Shown in pieces: positions 6,437 through 10,361 of a stretch of DNA of 10,361 bases; position 1 is the first letter of the stretch, and every line of letters starts with the position of its first letter. The stretch lies in the NCBI GenBank assembly GCA_003550445.1, contig PUKG01000309.1, positions 1 through 10,361 on the forward strand, read 5' to 3'. The notes beneath the pieces are model-generated. The model was given only the letters and a program-made list of their open reading frames with translations. It did not search any database and had not been told where the DNA came from. Source of the DNA: Halobacteroidaceae bacterium (GTDB lineage Bacteria > Bacillota > Halanaerobiia > B1SED10-174). The position numbers and the translations under genes were made by a program.

Positions 6437-7600
6437 CTATTTATTTTTTGCAAAATCTTCACCTATTTCCCTTTTAAGGTTTTCATCAAAAAAATAATCC
6501 AGTGCCGTTAAAGCAAGGGCTTTTGCTCCAAGTAGCATTCCCTTCATTGCCTCTTGGCTTTTTGCTGCAATAGCAAAATCACGAGTGTGCCCCGCACAGG
6601 AATTTTCTGTAATTTTTACATAGGGGTGGATTGCAGGGACAACCTGGCTAACATCCCCAATATCAACCGATCCTTGACTATTACCCTCTTTTATATCTTC
6701 CAGGCTAACTCCAAGAAAAACAAGATTTGAACAAAATTTTTCGTTAAGAGGTTTGTTGGAAATTAAGGCTGCATACCCAGTTTCATAGTTTGATATCTTT
6801 AATCGACAGCCCGCTCCTTTAGCTCCTCCTTCTGCACAGGCTTTGACCATTTCTACAAGTTTATCAAGTTCCTCTTTTTCCCGAGCCCGAACATAATATT
6901 GTAAACGAGCATGCTCGGGGATTATATTTGCAGCCTCTCCCCCTTTTGTAATAACACCGTGGATACGGGCTCCATCCTTTACCTGTTGCCTGAGATTACT
7001 TATTGAAACATAGGTATTAATTGCCCCATCCAGGGCGTTAATACCTTTTTCTGGAGCCGAAGAAGCGTGAGCGCTGGAGCCAAAAAAGTCAAACTGAAGA
7101 GTTTCCAGGCCCAGAGAATGGCCACTTTTTTGGTATCTTGTAGAGGGATGGGCCATCAAAGCAATATCCACTTCATCAAAAACTCCATCCTTTACCATTG
7201 CAACCTTGCCTCCATCTGTTTCCTCGGCAGGGGAGCCAATAACCATAATACTGCCCATTTCCGGTGGTAAAAATTTCTTCAGGGATATTCCAGCAGCCAC
7301 AGCCATTACCCCTATCAGGTTATGCCCGCAGGCATGGCCCAATCCTGGTAGAGCATCATACTCAGCAAGAAAAGCTACACTCGGCTTTAACCCCCCACTG
7401 CGGGCAATAAAAGCCGTATCCATTCCTGCAACGCCCTTTTCCACTTCAAAACCGCCTTTTTCTAAAAGCTCAACAAGGAGTTTTTGAGCTTTGAACTCCT
7501 GATGACCAATCTCGGGGTTTTCCCATATATATTTTGCTGCAGAAATATAATTTTCTCTTTCTTGTTCGATAAATTCAACCACCTTAGCTTTCATTCCCAT
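6437..7600 (-). CDS. M20-family peptidase/amidohydrolase, ACY1L2/PM20D2-like
   Basis: This is a predicted cytoplasmic zinc hydrolase (387 aa, no signal peptide) that cleaves a dipeptide or N-acyl amino acid amide bond. Metal-site motifs are GHACGHN (88-94, Cys91 and His93), PAEE (124-127, with the catalytic glutamate), AHP (150-152, His151) and AGHT (336-339, His338). The insertion (dimerisation) domain starts near FFGSSAHAS (172-180). EYDALPGLGHACGHN, GSVDIGDVSQVVPAIHPY and the tail SQEAMKGMLLGAKALALTAL strongly resemble the aminoacylase-1-like-2/PM20D2 group; mammalian PM20D2 acts on beta-alanyl dipeptides. AbgB or HipO-like amidases are less close alternatives. The ATG at 7600 follows AAAGGAG by only 4 nt; the in-frame ATG at 7594 (10 nt) is possible. 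It stands alone between two transporter operons with its own sigma-54 promoter, which suggests it degrades an imported compound. The exact substrate is unknown. Confidence 0.93.
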   Translation of the reverse strand: MGMKAKVVEFIEQERENYISAAKYIWENPEIGHQEFKAQKLLVELLEKGGFEVEKGVAGMDTAFIARSGGLKPSVAFLAEYDALPGLGHACGHNLIGVMAVAAGISLKKFLPPEMGSIMVIGSPAEETDGGKVAMVKDGVFDEVDIALMAHPSTRYQKSGHSLGLETLQFDFFGSSAHASSAPEKGINALDGAINTYVSISNLRQQVKDGARIHGVITKGGEAANIIPEHARLQYYVRAREKEELDKLVEMVKACAEGGAKGAGCRLKISNYETGYAALISNKPLNEKFCSNLVFLGVSLEDIKEGNSQGSVDIGDVSQVVPAIHPYVKITENSCAGHTRDFAIAAKSQEAMKGMLLGAKALALTALDYFFDENLKREIGEDFAKNK

Positions 7601-7609
7601 ACAACTCCT

Positions 7610-7655
7610 TTCCTGAAAATAACTTATGCAAAAACAATGCCATCTTTTTCAGGAA
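7610..7655. repeat. Inverted repeat flanking the M20 sigma-54 promoter
   Basis: TTCCTGAAAA (7610-7619) and TTTTCAGGAA (7646-7655) are exact 10-bp reverse complements. They enclose the whole -24/-12 element with a 26-bp interval. The left arm overlaps the predicted start site and abuts the ribosome binding site. It could be a site for a repressor or for DNA looping, or a chance event in AT-rich DNA. Confidence 0.45.
7626..7642 (-). promoter_or_regulatory. Sigma-54 promoter (-24/-12) of the M20 peptidase gene
   Basis: On the minus strand, TGGCATTG (-24 block, 7635-7642) and TTGCAT (-12 block, 7626-7631) are arranged with exactly 10 nt between GG (7640-7641) and GC (7628-7629). The -12 block is perfect and the -24 block departs from TGGCACG by two bases. 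Transcription would begin near 7616, giving a short leader of about 15 nt with the AAAGGAG ribosome binding site. A terminator upstream at 7716-7746 separates this gene from the previous operon, so it needs its own promoter. Confidence 0.8.
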
Positions 7656-7702
7656 GGTAGTTTTTTATTAGCCCCAAGGTTTAATTCCAAAACCATTTTT
7701 TA

Positions 7703-7719
7703 TTTGGTTCAAAACCAAA
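7703..7719. promoter_or_regulatory. Palindrome, candidate activator-binding site for the M20 promoter
   Basis: TTTGGTT-CAA-AACCAAA (7703-7719) is a perfect 7-3-7 palindrome. Another AACCA half-site lies at 7691-7695. The palindrome begins 62 bp upstream of the -24 GG, about -87 to -103 relative to the predicted start. The half-site TGGTT and its distance match the repeat block upstream of the other sigma-54 promoter. It overlaps the U-tract of the preceding terminator. Confidence 0.5.
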
Positions 7720-7746
7720 AAATCCCCGTGTAAAAAACCACGGGGA
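7716..7746 (-). terminator. Intrinsic terminator of the upstream transporter operon
   Basis: On the minus strand a perfect 8-bp stem TCCCCGTG (7739-7746) / CACGGGGA (7723-7730) with an 8-nt loop is followed at once by a run of six T residues (7717-7722). It begins 13 nt after the stop of the DppC-type permease at 7760, marking the end of that operon. Confidence 0.92.
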
Positions 7747-7759
7747 CTTATTTCTTTTA

Positions 7760-8593
7760 TCACTTGGAAATTTTCGGATCAAGGGTATCCCTAAGCCAGT
7801 CTCCAAACAGGTTTAAACCAAGAGCAGTAAAAGCAAGGGCCAACCCCGGGAAGGTCGCCATCCACCAGGCATTAAAAAGAAAATTTCTTCCATCAGAAAG
7901 CATATTTCCCCAGGCAGCAGTAGGAGGTTGAACTCCAAAACCCAAAAAGCTTATTGTCGCTTCTGCAATAATAATCTGAGAAATCTGTAAAGAAGAAATA
8001 ATTATAATCGGGGTAAAAACATTGGGCAAAATATGAAAGAATATTACCTTCAGCTCCGATTGGCCAAGGGCTTTTGCGGCCTGAATGTAATCCAGGTTTT
8101 TTAAGGCCAGAACTTCCCCCCTGACCAAACGGGCAAAAATTACCCAGCCCGTAATTATCAGGGTTATAACAACATTCCGCAGACCCATTCCAAGAATTGC
8201 ATTGATTATTAGGGCCAGGAGAATAAAAGGAAAGCTTAACCAGACATCAACAAGTCTCATTATTACCGAATCAAGCCATTTACCAAAATAACCGGAGAAA
8301 AGGCCAACAACTGTCCCAATTGTCCCTGCTATTATTACTGTTACCAGTCCAACAAAAATAGAAATTCTGGAACCAAAGACAACCCGGGAAAAAAGGTCTC
8401 TCCCGTGCTGATCTGTTCCGAAAATATGGCCGGGAGTTCCCGGGGGCTGCAAACGATTCGGTCGATTAGCCTGATTAGGGTCCGCAGGAGCAATTAAGGG
8501 AGCAAATATACTGGAAAGAATCACCAGAAGGACAATAAAAAAGCCAATCATTCCTGTTGGACTTTGAATTAACTTTTTTACCCACCAGATCAT
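7760..8593 (-). CDS. Peptide-type ABC transporter permease, DppC/OppC family (upstream operon)
   Basis: This membrane subunit (277 aa) of the first transporter is paralogous to the protein at 2858-3691 but clearly diverged from it. An OppC N-terminal segment and first helix (about 14-35) lead to HIFGTDQHGRDLFSRVVFGSR (56-76). The EAA loop lies at about 168-190 (DYIQAAKALGQ ... HILPN), then ISFLGFGVQPPTAAWGNML and LFGDWLRDTLDPK at the end. The ATG at 8593 is the earliest start in frame, yet no good ribosome binding site precedes it; GGGG is about 17 nt away. The 90-nt gap after the DppB-type gene is long for this family and contains an imperfect palindrome. A strong terminator follows, so no ATPase gene is transcribed downstream with it. 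Confidence 0.94.
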   Translation of the reverse strand: MIWWVKKLIQSPTGMIGFFIVLLVILSSIFAPLIAPADPNQANRPNRLQPPGTPGHIFGTDQHGRDLFSRVVFGSRISIFVGLVTVIIAGTIGTVVGLFSGYFGKWLDSVIMRLVDVWLSFPFILLALIINAILGMGLRNVVITLIITGWVIFARLVRGEVLALKNLDYIQAAKALGQSELKVIFFHILPNVFTPIIIISSLQISQIIIAEATISFLGFGVQPPTAAWGNMLSDGRNFLFNAWWMATFPGLALAFTALGLNLFGDWLRDTLDPKISK

Positions 8594-8621
8594 AAATTTT
8601 TCGGCACATACCCCGACTGAA

Positions 8622-8639
8622 AGGGACGGCGCCTTCCCT
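8622..8639 (-). other. Imperfect palindrome between the two permease genes
   Basis: AGGGA-C-GGCGCC-T-TCCCT is symmetrical except for one mismatched pair. In RNA the outer 5 bp could pair around an 8-nt loop. There is no U-tract. It might be an RNA processing or stabilising element; function is not evident. Confidence 0.35.
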
Positions 8640-8683
8640 CCTTTCTGGCTATATAAAAAACAGCTCTTTTCTGGTTAAAATGC

Positions 8684-9601
8684 TCAATCGTAGGAAATCC
8701 GGGGATCCACCAGCAAATAAACAAGGTCGACAGCCAGATTCAAAGAAGCGTGAACCAGGGCAATGAAGAAAACCCCGGTAAAAACCACAGGAAAATCCCG
8801 GTTTAAAAGAGATTGAACAAGCAAACGTCCAAGGCCAGGCCAGTAAAAAACGGTTTCGGTAACAACAGCCCCTCCAAGGAGTTGGCCAAGCTGTAATCCA
8901 AGTAGGGTTATTATTGAAATACTGGCATTGCGCAAGGCATGCTTGTAAAGGACCCGGCTTTCTGAAAGCCCTTTTGCCCGAGCAGTTCTTATATAATCGG
9001 TATTCAAAACATCCAGTACAGTTGAGCGGGTCATTCGGGCAAAACGGGCAGCATAAAAAGCAGTTAGGGTGATAATAGGGAGAATTAGATTATTAAATTC
9101 TCCCCTACCACCAGTGGGCAACCATTCCAGGGTTACTGAGAAAAAAAGAATCAACATTATCCCCAGCCAGAACCCTGGAACAGCCTGCCCAAAAACTGTC
9201 ACTACAATCGCTACCTGATCAAACCATGATCCTCGAAAAGCCGCGGATATAACGCCAATTGGAATTGCAACAAGCAGGGAAACTACCACTGCAATTAATG
9301 CAAGTTCAAGGGTTGCGGGAATGCGTGAAATTACAAGTTGAACTGCAGTTTGAGGGTGTCGCAAAGATTGACCAAAGTCTCCCCTTAGAGCACGGGAAAC
9401 AAAGCGAAAGTACTGGACGAAAATTGAATCATCAAAACCCAACCTTTCCCGCATTTCAGCAATCTCCTCAAAGGTTGCATCCATTGGAAGGAGTAGAATT
9501 ACCGGATCACCAGCTAAAAACTGCATGAAAAAAACGGCGGTTAAGGCAAGAAAAATAACTATTAATAATTGGAGTATCCGCCTGATCAGGTATCCTTGCA
9601 T
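8684..9601 (-). CDS. Peptide-type ABC transporter permease, DppB/OppB family (upstream operon)
   Basis: This membrane subunit (305 aa) belongs to the first peptide-type importer. The N-terminal helix after MQGYLIRRI is followed by FLAGDPVILLLP and RERLGFDDSIFVQYFRF, the expected DppB N-terminal pattern. QAVPGFWLGIMLILFFS lies mid-protein, and the EAA loop is at about 202-226 (DYIRTARAKGL ... YKHALRNA). VFYWPGLGRL and LVDPRISYD close the protein. The ATG start is well supported by AAGGAGG 7 nt upstream. It begins 47 nt after the stop of the binding-protein gene, with no terminator visible between them, so the two are likely in one transcript. It is clearly distinct from the paralogue at 3721-4662, so this is a second transporter rather than a recent duplicate. 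Confidence 0.95.
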   Translation of the reverse strand: MQGYLIRRILQLLIVIFLALTAVFFMQFLAGDPVILLLPMDATFEEIAEMRERLGFDDSIFVQYFRFVSRALRGDFGQSLRHPQTAVQLVISRIPATLELALIAVVVSLLVAIPIGVISAAFRGSWFDQVAIVVTVFGQAVPGFWLGIMLILFFSVTLEWLPTGGRGEFNNLILPIITLTAFYAARFARMTRSTVLDVLNTDYIRTARAKGLSESRVLYKHALRNASISIITLLGLQLGQLLGGAVVTETVFYWPGLGRLLVQSLLNRDFPVVFTGVFFIALVHASLNLAVDLVYLLVDPRISYD

Positions 9602-9648
9602 TCTCTGTCCTCCTTAAAATTGGATCCCCTATTACTTAACTAATTGGA

Positions 9649-10361
9649 CTAATCGTTCCAGCGCATTTCAAAACCGAGAACTCTTTCATCGGCTCTTGGA
9701 GTCCAGTCTAAATCAGAATTAACACCCCAAAGGTCATGCTGTTGCCACAGGAAAATCCAGGGGGCTTCATCAAAAACAAGTTGTTGAATTTCATTCCAGC
9801 CTTCCCGCATCTCGTCAGGGTCTACAAGGGGAACCGCTGCAGTTATCATTTCATCCAACCAAGGTAACCCAAACCCACTGTAGGTCCGGTCTGTCATCAT
9901 TAAAGATTCAATTGTACCCTGGGCAGTAAAAGCAGGTCCCCAGCCAAGCAAGAACATTTCACCGGTATTTCGATTAATTATTCTATCCAGGTGTGTTCCC
10001 CACTCGTTTACCCGGACAGAAACATCAATTCCTATCTCCCTTAATTGATCAGCGATAGCCATGGCTACTTCCCTATCCTGAGGATATCTTCCATCCGGGC
10101 TATCAAGGGTAAAACTGAGTTGGGCTGGCTCATAGCCTGCATCCCTGATCATCTGAACAGCTTTTTCCGGGTCAAAAGGATAGGGTTCAAGGCTGGGATC
10201 ATGATCCGGATTTAATTCGGAAAGAGGTCCAGCCATCTGAGTTCCACTCCCGTCAAGAACAAAATCAATTAACTCTGGAACATTTACGGCATAGTTTAAA
10301 GCCTGGCGAACCTCTTTGCTTTGCATCGGACCTTCCTGGAAGTTTACAAGGGCAATATAGT
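9649..10361 (-). CDS. Substrate-binding protein of a peptide-type ABC transporter, C-terminal part (5' end outside window)
   Basis: The reading frame is open to the window edge; about 237 C-terminal residues are visible, roughly half of a family 5 binding protein. The segment begins YIALVNFQEGPMQSKEVRQA, the conserved stretch that precedes the LNYAVNVPELI helix, so the methionine at 10326 is internal and not the start. PEKAVQMIRDAGYEPAQLSF and DSPDGRYPQDREVAMAIADQ match the equivalent C-terminal lobe of the other binding protein in the window (EELLLEAGY, CPDGRYFMDKQISEAV). The protein ends MRWND. It is followed by its two permease genes on the same strand. Neither signal sequence nor promoter can be judged from here. 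Confidence 0.92.
   Translation of the reverse strand, partial: YIALVNFQEGPMQSKEVRQALNYAVNVPELIDFVLDGSGTQMAGPLSELNPDHDPSLEPYPFDPEKAVQMIRDAGYEPAQLSFTLDSPDGRYPQDREVAMAIADQLREIGIDVSVRVNEWGTHLDRIINRNTGEMFLLGWGPAFTAQGTIESLMMTDRTYSGFGLPWLDEMITAAVPLVDPDEMREGWNEIQQLVFDEAPWIFLWQQHDLWGVNSDLDWTPRADERVLGFEMRWND

Noticed and set aside
7206..7487. Plus-strand open frame opposite the M20 gene
   Set aside because: It is an antisense shadow of the metal-binding region of the peptidase, with no homology features and no plausible start signal.
8600..8617. Possible sigma-54 element in the permease intergenic gap (TCGGCAC on the plus strand)
   Set aside because: No GC follows at 10 nt from the GG, and it points away from the genes.
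10324..10326. ATG at 10326 as the start of the partial binding protein
   Set aside because: The frame continues to the window edge, and the residues before this methionine (YIALVNFQEGP) belong to a conserved internal part of the family.
1..10361. CRISPR arrays, tRNA or rRNA genes, insertion sequences, phage features
   Set aside because: No repeated spacers, cloverleaf-like segments, transposase frames or flanking terminal repeats were seen; the window is almost fully explained by eight minus-strand genes.

Overview
The window reads as a chromosomal segment of a low-to-moderate-GC Firmicute, probably an anaerobic Clostridia-like lineage. The signs are AGGAGG-type ribosome binding sites, frequent TTG and GTG starts, sigma-54 promoters and solute-uptake genes of clostridial type. 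The complete substrate-binding protein has an ordinary signal peptide and no lipobox cysteine. That is unusual for a single-membrane Gram-positive and hints at a diderm Firmicute (Halanaerobiales-like), though this is inference only.

All eight genes lie on the minus strand, so transcription runs from high to low coordinates. First comes the end of a peptide-type ABC operon: the C-terminal part of a substrate-binding protein (9649-10361, open at the window edge), then a DppB-type permease (8684-9601) and a DppC-type permease (7760-8593), closed by a strong intrinsic terminator (7716-7746). Next is a monocistronic M20 peptidase/amidohydrolase of the ACY1L2/PM20D2 type (6437-7600). A second peptide-type ABC operon follows: substrate-binding protein (4723-6261), DppB-type permease (3721-4662), DppC-type permease (2858-3691), and, closely linked, a sigma-54-dependent activator (780-2846). 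Last is a membrane-anchored methionine sulfoxide reductase B (16-564) with its own promoters. No ATP-binding subunit of either transporter lies in the window.

The strongest regulatory signal is a self-contained sigma-54 circuit. Textbook -24/-12 elements (GG-N10-GC) stand upstream of both the second binding-protein gene (6319-6334) and the M20 gene (7626-7642). Each has TGGTT/AACCA half-site clusters about 60 bp upstream of its -24 element, where an enhancer-binding protein would be expected to sit. The activator encoded at the end of the operon is the obvious candidate to act at both, coupling uptake of a peptide-like compound to its hydrolysis and controlling its own synthesis. The activator is itself unusual: an uncharacterised N-terminal alpha/beta domain, PAS and AAA+ core are followed by a winged-helix-like C-terminus instead of the common Fis-type helix-turn-helix.

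Upstream of msrB there is a perfect 29-bp palindrome with a Fur-superfamily-like 7-1-7 core, placed just downstream of one sigma-A-type promoter and upstream of a second. The MsrB lacks both zinc CxxC motifs and the usual resolving cysteine.
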